64,000 nucleotides of DNA from NCBI RefSeq assembly GCF_025751435.1, contig NZ_JAOWKY010000001.1:549001-613000 (forward strand). Direction: 5' to 3'. This DNA comes from Albidovulum marisflavi. Its GTDB lineage: Bacteria; Pseudomonadota; Alphaproteobacteria; Rhodobacterales; Rhodobacteraceae. Below the pieces are notes generated by a model. The model did no database searches. It saw only the letters and a program-made list of their open reading frames with translations, and was not told the origin of the DNA. The first letter of the stretch is position 1. Every line of letters begins with the position of its first letter. A program made the position numbers and the translations under genes. This document shows, piece by piece, positions 1 through 8,940 of the stretch.

Positions 1-1287
1 GACTTGCGTGATGGCGTTCTGGCATCGTTTCGCAATCTGTTGCTGCCCTCGCGGCTCAACCAGTTGGCGATCCTTTTGGTCTGCGCGCTCGTGGCGTGGG
101 GGGGCAGGCGATGGGCGTCCCCTCGGCTCAATGACTGGTTGCGCACCCGCGAGGGATGGCCGAAATGGCGGCTGCGGCTGGCGCTGGTCCTGCAGAAGCG
201 GCTCCAGCTGATCTTCTTCGTGCTGCTGGCCTGGTCCGCCAACGCCGTCATCGCATCCATGACCATCTTCACCTCGCACCGTTACCTTGTGGCCCTGGGC
301 GCGACGATTGCAACCGCACTGCTGGGTGTCAGCATTGCCGCACGGCTGATCCGGTCCCCGTTCCTGCGCCGTCTGGCCACCTGGGGCATGTGGGCCTTCG
401 TGGTCATCTATTTCCTGGACCTGTCCGGCGGCTTTTCCACCTTTCTCGACAGCGTCGCGGTCAACTTCGCCGATTTCCGCATCTCGGCGCTCTCGGTGAT
501 CAAGGCGCTTGTCGTCACCGGCGTCCTCTTCCTGGGCGCCCGCGCCGTGGCGGAACAGGCGCAGAAGCGGATCGAGGGGAACCAGGAAATCTCGCCCTCG
601 ATGCAAGTGCTGGCGGTAAAGTTCCTTCAGATCGCGCTTTACGGTGCCGCGTTCTTCATCGGGTTGAAGGCAGTTGGCTTCGACCTGACCGGCCTTGCGG
701 TCCTGTCGGGTGCCATCGGTGTCGGTCTGGGCTTCGGCTTGCAGAAGGTGGTTTCGAACCTGGTTTCGGGCGTCATCATCCTTTTGGACAAGTCGGTCAA
801 GCCGGGTGACGTGATCTCGCTCGGGGATACGTTCGGCTGGATCGAGCGTCTGGGCGCACGCTATGTCAGCGTGGTCACGCGGGACGGCAAGGAATTCCTG
901 ATCCCGAACGAGGATCTGATCACCGGACAGGTGGTCAACTGGTCGCACTCAAACGATTTCGTTCGCATCGACATCACCTTCGGCACATCCTACGGCGACG
1001 ATCCCCACATTGTCCGCAAGCTGGCCGTCGAGGCCGCCAGAAGCGTGGCGCGGGTGCTCCCAAGCCGCCCGGCGGTTTGCCACATCACGGGGTTCGGGGA
1101 CAGTTCGGTGGACTACGTGCTCCGCTTCTGGATCACCGATCCGGTCGAAGGGCTGATGAACGTCCGCGGCGCGGTGTATCTCGCGTTGTGGGATGCATTC
1201 AAGGAGCACGGCATCTCGATCCCCTTCCCGCAGCGGGAGGTCCGGCTGCTGAACGATCCCGCCCAGGCCGCCGACACGGCCGGCTGA
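1..1287 (+). CDS. MscS-family mechanosensitive channel (5' end cut)
   Basis: The reading frame is open at the left edge, so the true start lies outside; a TTG at position 4 is the first possible start inside. About 428 codons are visible. The N-terminal part has several hydrophobic segments. The conserved MscS pore and beta domain lies in the second half, with the glycine-rich pore helix (GLGFGLQKVVSN), then LLDKSVKPGD and the VNWSHS region. It is an inner-membrane channel that would release solutes on hypo-osmotic shock. It precedes rsfS on the same strand by about 240 bases, so co-transcription is possible but unproven. Only the missing N-terminus is uncertain. Confidence 0.85.
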   Translation, partial: DLRDGVLASFRNLLLPSRLNQLAILLVCALVAWGGRRWASPRLNDWLRTREGWPKWRLRLALVLQKRLQLIFFVLLAWSANAVIASMTIFTSHRYLVALGATIATALLGVSIAARLIRSPFLRRLATWGMWAFVVIYFLDLSGGFSTFLDSVAVNFADFRISALSVIKALVVTGVLFLGARAVAEQAQKRIEGNQEISPSMQVLAVKFLQIALYGAAFFIGLKAVGFDLTGLAVLSGAIGVGLGFGLQKVVSNLVSGVIILLDKSVKPGDVISLGDTFGWIERLGARYVSVVTRDGKEFLIPNEDLITGQVVNWSHSNDFVRIDITFGTSYGDDPHIVRKLAVEAARSVARVLPSRPAVCHITGFGDSSVDYVLRFWITDPVEGLMNVRGAVYLALWDAFKEHGISIPFPQREVRLLNDPAQAADTAG

Positions 1288-1530
1288 GGCCCTGTGATGG
1301 CCCCTGGCCTTCGGCGGCGCAGTATTCGTCCGCATGCGGACGCTGCGCTGCGGCAGCTGGGTGACAACCTGCCGCCAATCAGCCGCGTGTCATTGAGATT
1401 TCAACTTGCAGATGCTACTTTTGTAGTGTGGCCCGGCGCCGGGGCTCGTCACAGGCGCGCAACCCAGGAGGACGATGTCCTGTTTTCCGAAGTGCCGGCA
1501 GCCGGCGGTATGGCTGCAAGGGCGGTGCCG
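1288..1530. other. intergenic region before rsfS
   Basis: No convincing gene is seen. It contains a GC-rich inverted stretch around 1431-1444 and a GGAGG at 1468 followed by an ATG at 1475 that is out of frame with rsfS. The rsfS frame is open upstream through this region, but the protein family begins near 1531. It probably carries the rsfS promoter. Confidence 0.4.
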
Positions 1531-1902
1531 ATGACGGCGTTGCCCAAAGAAGTTTCCAGCGACGAACTGCTCGCTCGGATTCTCGCTTCCCTTGATGATG
1601 ACAAGGCCGAGGACGTGGTGACGATCGATCTCCGCGGGCGGTCGAGCGTTGCCGATTACATGGTCATCTGCTCGGGCCGGTCGTCGCGTCAGGTCGGCGC
1701 GATCGCAGAGAAGCTGACCGAGCGGCTCAAGGAAGATTACGGCCGGCTCTGCCGGGTCGAAGGCAAGGAGCAGGGCGACTGGGTCCTGATCGACGCCTCG
1801 GACGTGATCGTCCATGTCTTCCGCCCCGAGGTGCGTGAGTTCTATCAACTTGAAAAGATGTGGATGCCCGCTGGCGCCGGGTTCGCGACCCGCAACGCCT
1901 GA
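1531..1902 (+). CDS. rsfS: ribosomal silencing factor RsfS
   Basis: The 123-aa protein has the usual RsfS/Iojap size. The hallmark core SVADYMVICSG is at about residues 38-48, followed by the RVEGKEQGDWVLID segment and the C-terminal VREFYQLEKMW. RsfS binds uL14 on the 50S subunit and blocks subunit joining in stationary or starved cells. I chose ATG 1531, preceded by AAGGG about nine bases upstream. ATG 1510 in the same frame is an alternative adding seven residues. The stop overlaps the start of rlmH (TGATG), indicating translational coupling, and the pair is a standard bacterial operon. Confidence 0.92.
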   Translation: MTALPKEVSSDELLARILASLDDDKAEDVVTIDLRGRSSVADYMVICSGRSSRQVGAIAEKLTERLKEDYGRLCRVEGKEQGDWVLIDASDVIVHVFRPEVREFYQLEKMWMPAGAGFATRNA

Positions 1903-2372
1903 TGCGGCTGCATCTGTGCGCGGTCGGCCGCCTGAGGTCAGGGGCCGAGCGCGACCTTGTCGACGATTATCTCAAGCGTTTCGACCGGACGGGGCGGCCA
2001 CTTGGCCTGGGCCCCGTAGCCGAACATGAGGTCGAGGACAGGAAAGGCGGCGGAATGGCCGCCGAAGCGGCGCTTCTGGCGCGCGCGATTCCCCAGGGCG
2101 CGGTGATCGCCATTCTGGACGAGCGCGGGCAGACCATCACCTCGCCGGATTTCGCCGACCGGCTTGCGGGGTGGCGCGACGCGGGGCGGCAGGACGTGGC
2201 CTTCGTCATCGGGGGCGCCGACGGCATCGCCCCCGACCTGCGGGACCGTGCGGATTTTTCCCTGTCCTTCGGCAAGATGGTCTGGCCGCACATGCTGGTG
2301 CGCGTGATGCTGGCCGAACAACTCTACCGCGCCGCGACGATCCTTGCCGGCGCGCCCTACCACCGCGTCTGA
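1902..2372 (+). CDS. rlmH: 23S rRNA (pseudouridine-1915-N3) methyltransferase RlmH
   Basis: The 156-aa protein starts at the ATG that overlaps the rsfS stop. The SPOUT-fold knot is recognisable from ILDERGQ in the middle, the SAM-binding FVIGGADG and the C-terminal SFGKMVWPHMLVRVMLAEQLYRA region, with YHR at the extreme C-terminus as in the family. It methylates pseudouridine 1915 in helix 69 of 23S rRNA on 70S ribosomes. Length matches the family (about 155 aa). It is convergent with the downstream aminotransferase, with only three bases between the stops. Confidence 0.95.
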   Translation: MRLHLCAVGRLRSGAERDLVDDYLKRFDRTGRPLGLGPVAEHEVEDRKGGGMAAEAALLARAIPQGAVIAILDERGQTITSPDFADRLAGWRDAGRQDVAFVIGGADGIAPDLRDRADFSLSFGKMVWPHMLVRVMLAEQLYRAATILAGAPYHRV

Positions 2373-2375
2373 ACG

Positions 2376-3551
2376 TCAGGCCGGTGCAGCCGCCTGAAAC
2401 GCGGGAAGGCTTGCCTCGATCATCTCGAAGGTGCCGGTCAGGCTGATGCGGAAATCGGTCGGACGGTCGAACAGCGTTCCCGGCATGACGAAAACGCCAT
2501 GCCCAGCAAGATCGCGGGCGAATCCGGCCGCATCCCCTTTTGGCGCGCGCCCCCAGAGGTAGAACGTGCCGGCGGGCTTCGTCATCTGGTATCCCCATTG
2601 CGTCAGCGCCCCGTGCATCCGGTCGCGCTTGCGCTGAAGCTCGTCCATGTCGATGCCCATGCTCTCCAGATCTCGCACCGCGTATTGCAGCGGCGCGTCG
2701 GGAAAACACCATCCGCCCGCTACCTGTGACGTGGCGCAGGCCTCGCGCAGTGTGGTCCTGTCGGGCTCGGGCATGGTCGGACAGATCGCCAGGTACCCCA
2801 GCCGCAGGCCCGGCGACAGCAGGATCTTGCCGTAGCTGTAGTCGATCAGCGTATGCGGGTAGACTGCGGCCGGACTGGTGAATGCCGCCCCGTCGAAGCG
2901 GATGCGCCGATAGGGTTCGTCCGAAAGGATGAAGATCGGCCGGCCCAGTTCGGCGGACTTGCGGGACAGCATCGCAGCAAGCTCGGCCAGGCGCTCTCGG
3001 CTGTAGATGACGCCGGTCGGGTTGTGGGGCGTATTGACCACCACCAGCCGCGTCCGGCGCGATATCGCGGCCTCGATCGGCCCGATGTCAAGATCGAACG
3101 TGTCTTCCGCAAGCGGCACCTGAACCGGAACGGCGTTCCGGGCGCGCAGGGTCGTCGCGTAGCAGAACCAGCCGGGCAGCGGGATGATGCATTCGTCGCC
3201 GGGGTCGAGCAGCAGCGAAAACGCAAGCGCGATGGCGCCGAAGGCGCCGGGGGTCATCGCGATATCGTCGGATTCGAACGGCAGCCCGGTTTCCTGCCCA
3301 AGCGCCTTTGCGATGACTTCGCGCGGCTCCTCCTCGCTGGTCTTGTAGGCGAACCAGTCGGGGCGCTGCGGGTCCATCCGCGCCTTGATCGCCCGCACCA
3401 TGTCTGGCAGCGGCATTTCGTGCGGGTTGCCGAAGGTCAGATCGGCGCGCACGTCCTTGTCATCGACGCCCTCGCGATACTTGCTGAAGAAGTCGAAGAC
3501 CGTCCTGATGGCGTCGGCCGATGATGTGGCGCGTGCAGACAGAACCTGCAT
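2376..3551 (-). CDS. class I/II PLP-dependent aminotransferase
   Basis: The 391-aa protein starts at the ATG at 3549-3551, preceded on the minus strand by a strong AAAGGAGGA about five bases upstream. Fold-type I landmarks are present: NTPHNPTG at about residues 173-180, SDEPY at 210-214 and the PLP-binding lysine in SYGKILLSPGLRLGYL (Lys242). The substrate cannot be read; aspartate- or aromatic-type aminotransferases are the nearest families. The gene lies antisense inside the otherwise co-oriented rlmH/gpmI block and is divergent from gpmI, sharing the 165-base gap. The frame stays open well upstream of this start, but the Shine-Dalgarno site and family length support the chosen start. Confidence 0.88.
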   Translation of the reverse strand: MQVLSARATSSADAIRTVFDFFSKYREGVDDKDVRADLTFGNPHEMPLPDMVRAIKARMDPQRPDWFAYKTSEEEPREVIAKALGQETGLPFESDDIAMTPGAFGAIALAFSLLLDPGDECIIPLPGWFCYATTLRARNAVPVQVPLAEDTFDLDIGPIEAAISRRTRLVVVNTPHNPTGVIYSRERLAELAAMLSRKSAELGRPIFILSDEPYRRIRFDGAAFTSPAAVYPHTLIDYSYGKILLSPGLRLGYLAICPTMPEPDRTTLREACATSQVAGGWCFPDAPLQYAVRDLESMGIDMDELQRKRDRMHGALTQWGYQMTKPAGTFYLWGRAPKGDAAGFARDLAGHGVFVMPGTLFDRPTDFRISLTGTFEMIEASLPAFQAAAPA

Positions 3552-3716
3552 CCCATCCTCCTTTGCCCGGTAAATCGCGATCATGCGCCGAATCCCGCCC
3601 GCTGGCCACAGGCAAGTGGACTTGGGCGACCTTCGCGCCGCCGCCGCCCGCCAAGCGCGGTTGCCCGTCGCGCGCAAGCGGCCTAGAAGGGCGCAGGATG
3701 AAAGAAGGAGTCCAGG

Positions 3717-5237
3717 ATGACCCCGCCGAAGCCCGTGGTGCTGTGCATTCTTGATGGCTGGGGCCTTCGGGCCGAGACCGAGGCGAATGCCGTGGCCCTG
3801 GCGCGCAAGCCCGCCTTCGACCGCATCATGGCCACCTGTCCCCATGCGCGTCTTGTCACGCACGGGCCGGACGTTGGGCTTCCGACGGGGCAGATGGGCA
3901 ACTCCGAGGTCGGCCACACCAATATCGGCGCGGGGCGCGTCGTGGCGATGGACCTGGGCCAGATCGATCTGGCGATCGAAGACCGCAGTTTTTTCACCAA
4001 CGCGGCGATCGGCGCGTTCGTGCAGACCCTGAAGGGGACCGGCGGAACCGCGCATCTGATGGGCGTGATATCGGACGGTGGGGTGCATGGTCACATCGAC
4101 CACGTCATCGCTGCCTGCGAGCTTGTGGCGGGGGCGGGGGTTCCGGTCGCGCTTCACGCCGTGACCGATGGTCGCGATGTGGCGCCATCCTCTGCCGGCG
4201 GCTTCGTCGAATACCTGATGCCGCGGCTGCCCGCCGGGGTGCGCGTCGCATCTGTGACGGGGCGCTACTTCGCGATGGACCGCGATAACCGCTGGGACCG
4301 TGTCCAACGCGCCTATGAGGCGATGGTCGCGGCAACCGGGCTGACCGCACCAACGCCAGCCGATGCCGTCGCGTCCGCCTATGCGCGCAGCGAAACGGAC
4401 GAATTCATCCAGCCGACCGTGATCGGCGGCTACGAAGGCGCACGTGACGGCGACGGCTTCTTTTGCCTCAACTTCCGTGCCGACCGCGCGCGCGAGATCC
4501 TGCTGGCCATCGGCGAGGATGACTTCACCGGCTTCGATCGCAGCCAAAGGCCGCATTGGGCCACGCTGCTGGGCATGGTCGACTATTCCAGGACGCACGA
4601 TGCCTTCATGGCCGCGGCCTATCCCAAGCGCCCGGTCGTCAACACGCTGGGCTCCTGGGTCGCTGCGAAGGGCCTTCGCCAGTTCCGCCTGGCCGAGACC
4701 GAGAAATATCCCCATGTGACCTTCTTCTTGAACGGCGGGAAGGAGGCCCCGGAGGCGGGCGAAGAACGCTTCATGGCGCCGTCGCCCAAGGTCGCGACCT
4801 ACGATCTGAAACCCGAGATGTCCGAACCCGAAGTCGCCGACAAGCTGTCAGAGGCCATCGGCGCGGGCTACGACCTGATCGTGGTCAACTTCGCCAACCC
4901 CGACATGGTCGGTCACACCGGCGTGCTCGAGGCCGCTATCAAGGCCGTCGAGGCAGTGGACCAGGGACTTGGCAAGGCGCTGGACGCGCTGGAAAAGGCC
5001 GGCGGGGCGATGATCGTGACAGCCGATCACGGCAATTGCGAAACCATGATCGACCCTGAAACCGGCGGGCCGCACACGGCGCACACCACGAACCCCGTGC
5101 CGGTCATCCTGGTTGGCGGCCCCAAGGGGGCGCGGCTTCGCAGCGGGCGGCTGGCAGACCTGGCGCCGACGCTGTTGGACCTCATGGAGCTGCCCCTGCC
5201 GCCGGAAATGACGGGACGGACGCTGATCGAAAGATGA
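3717..5237 (+). CDS. gpmI: 2,3-bisphosphoglycerate-independent phosphoglycerate mutase
   Basis: The 506-aa protein matches the iPGM family throughout. It starts with the metal-binding ILDGWG (residues 11-16). The phosphoryl-accepting serine is Ser63 in GNSEVGHTNIGAGR. The DGRD motif follows at about 150, and the metal-binding TADHGN and AHTTNPVP motifs are near the C-terminus. It interconverts 3- and 2-phosphoglycerate in the cytoplasm and needs Mn2+. A good Shine-Dalgarno site (AAGGAG) precedes the ATG. The stop overlaps the start of the next gene (ATGA), so gpmI and the EnvC-like gene are coupled. Confidence 0.96.
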   Translation: MTPPKPVVLCILDGWGLRAETEANAVALARKPAFDRIMATCPHARLVTHGPDVGLPTGQMGNSEVGHTNIGAGRVVAMDLGQIDLAIEDRSFFTNAAIGAFVQTLKGTGGTAHLMGVISDGGVHGHIDHVIAACELVAGAGVPVALHAVTDGRDVAPSSAGGFVEYLMPRLPAGVRVASVTGRYFAMDRDNRWDRVQRAYEAMVAATGLTAPTPADAVASAYARSETDEFIQPTVIGGYEGARDGDGFFCLNFRADRAREILLAIGEDDFTGFDRSQRPHWATLLGMVDYSRTHDAFMAAAYPKRPVVNTLGSWVAAKGLRQFRLAETEKYPHVTFFLNGGKEAPEAGEERFMAPSPKVATYDLKPEMSEPEVADKLSEAIGAGYDLIVVNFANPDMVGHTGVLEAAIKAVEAVDQGLGKALDALEKAGGAMIVTADHGNCETMIDPETGGPHTAHTTNPVPVILVGGPKGARLRSGRLADLAPTLLDLMELPLPPEMTGRTLIER

Positions 5238-6343
5238 TGCCTGCACTCAGGGCCCTTGCCGCGGCCGTCTTTCTGGCGCACCCCGCGTGGGCGGATACCG
5301 CAACCGAGACGGCCGAAAGGGCTGCGGCAGACCTGCGCGAGGCGATCGCGACGCTTGATCAGGCGGAGGGCGCGCGCAACCGAATCGCCGCGCTGACGCA
5401 GACCATCCGTGCATACGAGCTTGGGTTGACGGCCCTGCGCGAGGGGCTTCGCAGTTCCGCGATCAGGGAAGACGAAATCCGCGCCTCGTTCGAGGCGCAG
5501 CGCGACACGATCGGTCAGCTTCTCGCGGCGATGGCCGCGATGGAGGCGGCACCGGGTCCGCTGGTGCTGTTGCATCCCGACGGGCCCGAGGCCGCGGCCC
5601 GCACGGGCATGATCCTGACCTCGGTGCAGCCGGCGCTGGAGGCGGAAGCGGCAAAGCTGAGGGCCGACCTGCAGGAAATCGCCAGGATGCGCGCGCTGCA
5701 GGTCAGCGCGCACTCCGCCCTGCAGGAAGGGCTGTCGGCCGCGCAGGCTGCGCGGACTGCGCTGAGCCAGGCGGTGCAGGACCGGACGGACCTGCCGCAG
5801 CGCTTCCTGGAGGACCCGGAAGAGTTGCAGGCCCTCGTCGCGAACGCTGAGACGCTTGAGGGTTTCGCGCGCGGCGTGGCGCGGCTGCAATCCGACATCG
5901 GCCCGCCGATGGAGGATTTCGCAAGCGCCGAGGGCACCCTGCCATTGCCGGTCGTCGGAACGCTGCTGCGCCGCGCTGGCGAGGCGGATGCCGCCGGGAT
6001 CGTCCGTCCCGGCATGCTGATTGCCACGCGCCCCGCCGCGCTGGTCACGACGCCCTGGCCTGCGACGATCCGCTATCGCGGCCCGCTGCTTGACTACGGA
6101 AATGTGATGATAGTCGAACCCGCGGCAGGCTATCTTCTGGTTCTGGCCGGATTGGCGACGGTCTATGGTGAGACCGGCGATGTTCTGGACGCGGGCGCGC
6201 CGGTCGGTCTGATGGGCGGAGACGAAACGGCCCTTGCGCAAGGGGCTGGCGCAGAGCGGCCGGAAACGCTCTATATAGAGTTGAGACGGGATGCGGAGCC
6301 GATCGACCCCGCGCCATGGTTCGAGCAAACAAGGGAAGAGTAG
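5234..6343 (+). CDS. EnvC-like murein hydrolase activator (degenerate LytM/M23 domain)
   Basis: This 369-aa protein begins with a signal peptide ending near AHPAWA, so it is periplasmic. It continues with a long alanine-, glutamate- and arginine-rich segment predicted as coiled coil (about residues 25-220) and ends in an M23/LytM-like beta domain (PWPATIRYRGPLLDYGNVMIVE...). The zinc-binding histidines of active LytM peptidases are not visible, as in EnvC proteins that activate amidases rather than cut peptidoglycan. Start may be either of two adjacent ATGs (5234 or 5237). Its place between gpmI and ctpA is typical of alphaproteobacteria. Role in septal peptidoglycan splitting is inferred. 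Confidence 0.85.
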   Translation: MMPALRALAAAVFLAHPAWADTATETAERAAADLREAIATLDQAEGARNRIAALTQTIRAYELGLTALREGLRSSAIREDEIRASFEAQRDTIGQLLAAMAAMEAAPGPLVLLHPDGPEAAARTGMILTSVQPALEAEAAKLRADLQEIARMRALQVSAHSALQEGLSAAQAARTALSQAVQDRTDLPQRFLEDPEELQALVANAETLEGFARGVARLQSDIGPPMEDFASAEGTLPLPVVGTLLRRAGEADAAGIVRPGMLIATRPAALVTTPWPATIRYRGPLLDYGNVMIVEPAAGYLLVLAGLATVYGETGDVLDAGAPVGLMGGDETALAQGAGAERPETLYIELRRDAEPIDPAPWFEQTREE

Positions 6344-6346
6344 CCG

Positions 6347-7684
6347 ATGAAGAAATATCTGTTGGGCGTCGCGGGTGGCACGCTGGCCGGGGTACTCTTC
6401 ACCACGCAGGTCGCGGGCCCGATCTTCGCGCAGGAAGCCGAAAAGGGCGGATCGGTCTATCAGCAGCTGGACCTGTTCGGCGACATCTTCGAACGGATCC
6501 GTTCGCAATACGTCGAGGACGTCGATCCGGGCGAGCTGGTCGAGGCGGCGATCAACGGCATGCTGACCTCGCTTGATCCCCACTCCAGCTATCTGCCACC
6601 AGACGAATTTACCGACATGCGGGTGCAGACCAGGGGCGAGTTCGGCGGCCTTGGCATCGAGGTCACGCAAGAGGAAGGCTTCATCAAGGTCGTGGCGCCG
6701 ATGGATGGAACCCCCGCGGCGGAAGCCGGAATCCTGGCGGGCGACTACATCACACATGTGAATGGCGAAAGCGTTCTGGGCCTGTCGCTGGACGATGCGG
6801 TCGACATGATGCGCGGTCCGGTTGGCTCGGAAATCGTGATCACCGTCGTTCGGGACGAGGTCGAAGAACCGTTCGACGTGTCGATCATCCGCGACACCAT
6901 CAAGCTGACCGCCGCAAGGGCGCGTCTTGAGGGCGATACCGTCGTCATCCGGGTGACCACGTTCAACGATCAGACCTACGCCAATCTTGAAGAGGGCCTG
7001 AAGAAATCCGTCGCCGACGCGGGCGGCATGGACAAGGTGAACGGCTTCGTCATCGACCTGCGCAACAACCCGGGCGGGCTTCTGACCCAGGCCATCGAGG
7101 TGTCCGACGCGTTCCTCGACAAGGGCGAGATCGTCTCGACGCGCGGCCGCAACCCCGAAGACAGCGAAAGGTTCAATGCCCAGCCCGGAGACCTGGCCGA
7201 GGGCAAGCCGATCGTGGTGCTGATCAACGAGGGGTCCGCCTCGGCGTCCGAGATCGTGACCGGCGCGCTGCAGGACCACCACCGCGCCATCGTCGTCGGC
7301 ACCAAGAGCTTCGGCAAGGGGTCGGTGCAGACGATCATCCCGCTGCGTGGAAGCGGCGCGATGCGTCTGACCACGGCCCGCTACTACACGCCTTCGGGCC
7401 GCTCGATCCAGGCGCTTGGCATCGCACCCGACATCCTGGTCGCGCAGCCCCGGGTCGCGCCGAACGCGGAGGAAGAGGAAGACACGACCGCCAACCGCTC
7501 GCGCTCCGAGGCCACGCTTCGAGGCAGCCTGACGAACGATTCCGTCAGCGAGGATGAAAAGCGCGTTCTGGAAGAGGAACAGGCTCACGCCGAACAGGCC
7601 GCGAAGCTGCGGCAGGAGGACTATCAGCTGGCCTACGCCATCGACATCCTCAAGGGCCTTTCGGCCATCGCCGAGGCGAACTAG
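6347..7684 (+). CDS. ctpA: S41 family C-terminal processing peptidase (CtpA-like)
   Basis: The 445-aa protein has an N-terminal signal or anchor segment (residues 1-27) and then a PDZ domain containing GGLGIEV and ILAGDYITHVNG. The S41 catalytic core follows, with the nucleophile serine in GSASASEIV and the lysine in GTKSFGKGSVQT (Ser/Lys dyad). The C-terminal tail is charged and rich in Glu and Gln. It is a periplasmic protease acting on envelope proteins or peptidoglycan hydrolases. It starts four bases after the EnvC-like gene, which suggests they work together; pairing of Ctp proteases with hydrolase regulators is known in other bacteria. Confidence 0.93.
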   Translation: MKKYLLGVAGGTLAGVLFTTQVAGPIFAQEAEKGGSVYQQLDLFGDIFERIRSQYVEDVDPGELVEAAINGMLTSLDPHSSYLPPDEFTDMRVQTRGEFGGLGIEVTQEEGFIKVVAPMDGTPAAEAGILAGDYITHVNGESVLGLSLDDAVDMMRGPVGSEIVITVVRDEVEEPFDVSIIRDTIKLTAARARLEGDTVVIRVTTFNDQTYANLEEGLKKSVADAGGMDKVNGFVIDLRNNPGGLLTQAIEVSDAFLDKGEIVSTRGRNPEDSERFNAQPGDLAEGKPIVVLINEGSASASEIVTGALQDHHRAIVVGTKSFGKGSVQTIIPLRGSGAMRLTTARYYTPSGRSIQALGIAPDILVAQPRVAPNAEEEEDTTANRSRSEATLRGSLTNDSVSEDEKRVLEEEQAHAEQAAKLRQEDYQLAYAIDILKGLSAIAEAN

Positions 7685-7687
7685 GCC

Positions 7688-8164
7688 GTGAAAGCCGAAA
7701 ACCTGCCCTATCGCCCCTGCGTGGGGGTGATGCTGATCAACGACGCAGGTCGGATCTTTGCTGGCCAACGTTTCGACAGCCCCATTGCCGCCTGGCAGAT
7801 GCCTCAGGGCGGGATCGACGCGGGTGAAAAACCGCGAAATGCGGCGCTTCGCGAGCTGGGGGAGGAAACCGGCATCGCGCCCGAGCTGGTGGAGTTCGTC
7901 GCCAAGTCCGCCGACTGGCTTACCTACGAACTTCCGTCAGAGCTGCTGGGCAAGGTCTGGGGCGGGAAGTACCGGGGACAGAAGCAGCGCTGGTTCCTGT
8001 TTCGCTACCTGGGCCGCGACGATCAGATCGACATCGCAACCGAACATCCAGAGTTTTCCGAATGGCGCTGGGTGACGGCGGAAGAGATGATCGCCGCAAT
8101 CGTGCCCTTCAAGCGCGCGGTCTATGAGCGAGTCGTTTCCGAATTCCGCGATTGGCTGGCCTGA
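7688..8164 (+). CDS. rppH: RNA pyrophosphohydrolase RppH (Nudix)
   Basis: The 158-aa protein carries the Nudix box at about residues 41-63 ([23 protein letters not shown] pattern, catalytic REx2EE). It has the RppH/Ap4A-hydrolase features [10 protein letters not shown] at the N-terminus, and [18 protein letters not shown] and FSEWRWV later. It removes pyrophosphate from 5'-triphosphorylated RNA to start decay. Translation begins at GTG 7688, three bases after the ctpA stop, with only a weak Shine-Dalgarno site, consistent with coupling. It closes the gpmI-envC-ctpA-rppH run. Confidence 0.94.
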   Translation: MKAENLPYRPCVGVMLINDAGRIFAGQRFDSPIAAWQMPQGGIDAGEKPRNAALRELGEETGIAPELVEFVAKSADWLTYELPSELLGKVWGGKYRGQKQRWFLFRYLGRDDQIDIATEHPEFSEWRWVTAEEMIAAIVPFKRAVYERVVSEFRDWLA

Positions 8165-8346
8165 CGCACCTTTAGCGCGGGGCGCGAAATGCGCCGCGCC
8201 GATCCCCGCCCCGGTAGAAATCCTGCCATGCTATCGGCGGAATTATCCGTATTCGTCCCGTTGCGACGCATCTGGCCCGGACCGGTCGGTGTTATCATGC
8301 GGACGCGTGACCGTGGCCTGACCGCGGTCCGAAAAGGGAGGGACCC
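8165..8346. other. intergenic region after rppH
   Basis: No gene is seen. A GC-rich hairpin (GGGGCGCG...CGCCGCGCC, about 8179-8202) without a T-run follows the rppH stop and may be a weak terminator. An inverted GACCG...CGGTC pair sits at about 8308-8331, just upstream of the AAAAGGGAGG ribosome-binding site of the next gene. Confidence 0.35.
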
Positions 8347-8934
8347 ATGAAGACGAATACGCTTCTCGGCGCCGCTTTGGCCGCCGCCTGTCTGCCCGCG
8401 GCCGTGATGGCGGACGACTATGACCTCGATGCGCTCAAGGCTGCCACGGAAAAGTACAAGGACGTGAATGTCGCGCTGGCCGAAGGGTTCATACCGGACC
8501 CGTCGGGCCACTGCATCAGCGCTGCCCATGAAGGTCTGCCCGCGGAACTTGGCAGCATGGGAATCCACTACCTGCGCCCCGACCTTCTTCTGATCGCGCA
8601 AGGAGGAGACAGGGTGGATGGCGGCAGCACGCACACCGACTTCATGACACCCGCGATCCTGCTTTACGAACCGCAGGAGGACGGGTCGCTGGAGCTGGTC
8701 GGGATCGAGAACCTCGTGTTCGAAAAGGCATGGGCCGATGCCGGCAATACCGTGGCGCCCGTTTTCAACGGACGGAGCTGGGACCACATGTCAGACGACC
8801 CTGCGACAGCAGGGGACGAGGCGCATGGATTCATGCCGCACTTCGATAAGCATGTGTGGATCTTCCGGGACAACCCCAGCGGCGTGGACATGCCCTTCAA
8901 TCCGAACGTGACCTGCGACCACATGCAGGGCTAG
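8347..8934 (+). CDS. conserved secreted protein of unknown function
   Basis: The 195-aa protein has a classical signal peptide (residues 1-22, cleavage near AVMA-DD) and follows a strong Shine-Dalgarno site. The mature part starts with an acidic, Lys-rich segment (KYKDVNVALAEGF). It includes GMGIHY-like residues (SMGIHYLRPDLL) and several His residues (HTDF, HFDKHVW, CDHM), plus two cysteines (about residues 58 and 191). I recognise the N-terminal pattern from widespread uncharacterised exported proteins but know no assigned function. Histidine clusters would allow metal binding, which is only a guess. It is monocistronic and convergent with uvrC. Confidence 0.75.
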   Translation: MKTNTLLGAALAAACLPAAVMADDYDLDALKAATEKYKDVNVALAEGFIPDPSGHCISAAHEGLPAELGSMGIHYLRPDLLLIAQGGDRVDGGSTHTDFMTPAILLYEPQEDGSLELVGIENLVFEKAWADAGNTVAPVFNGRSWDHMSDDPATAGDEAHGFMPHFDKHVWIFRDNPSGVDMPFNPNVTCDHMQG

Positions 8935-8940
8935 GCGCCG

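Noticed and set aside
3552-4715. Upstream extension of the aminotransferase frame into gpmI
   Set aside because: The AAAGGAGGA site before the ATG at 3549-3551 and the family length fix the start; the extension is antisense to gpmI.
5027-7768. A 913-codon open frame on the minus strand across gpmI, the EnvC-like gene, ctpA and rppH
   Set aside because: It is a codon-bias shadow: the plus-strand frames match known families over their whole length, and the reverse product is a His/Arg/Asp-rich sequence without domains.
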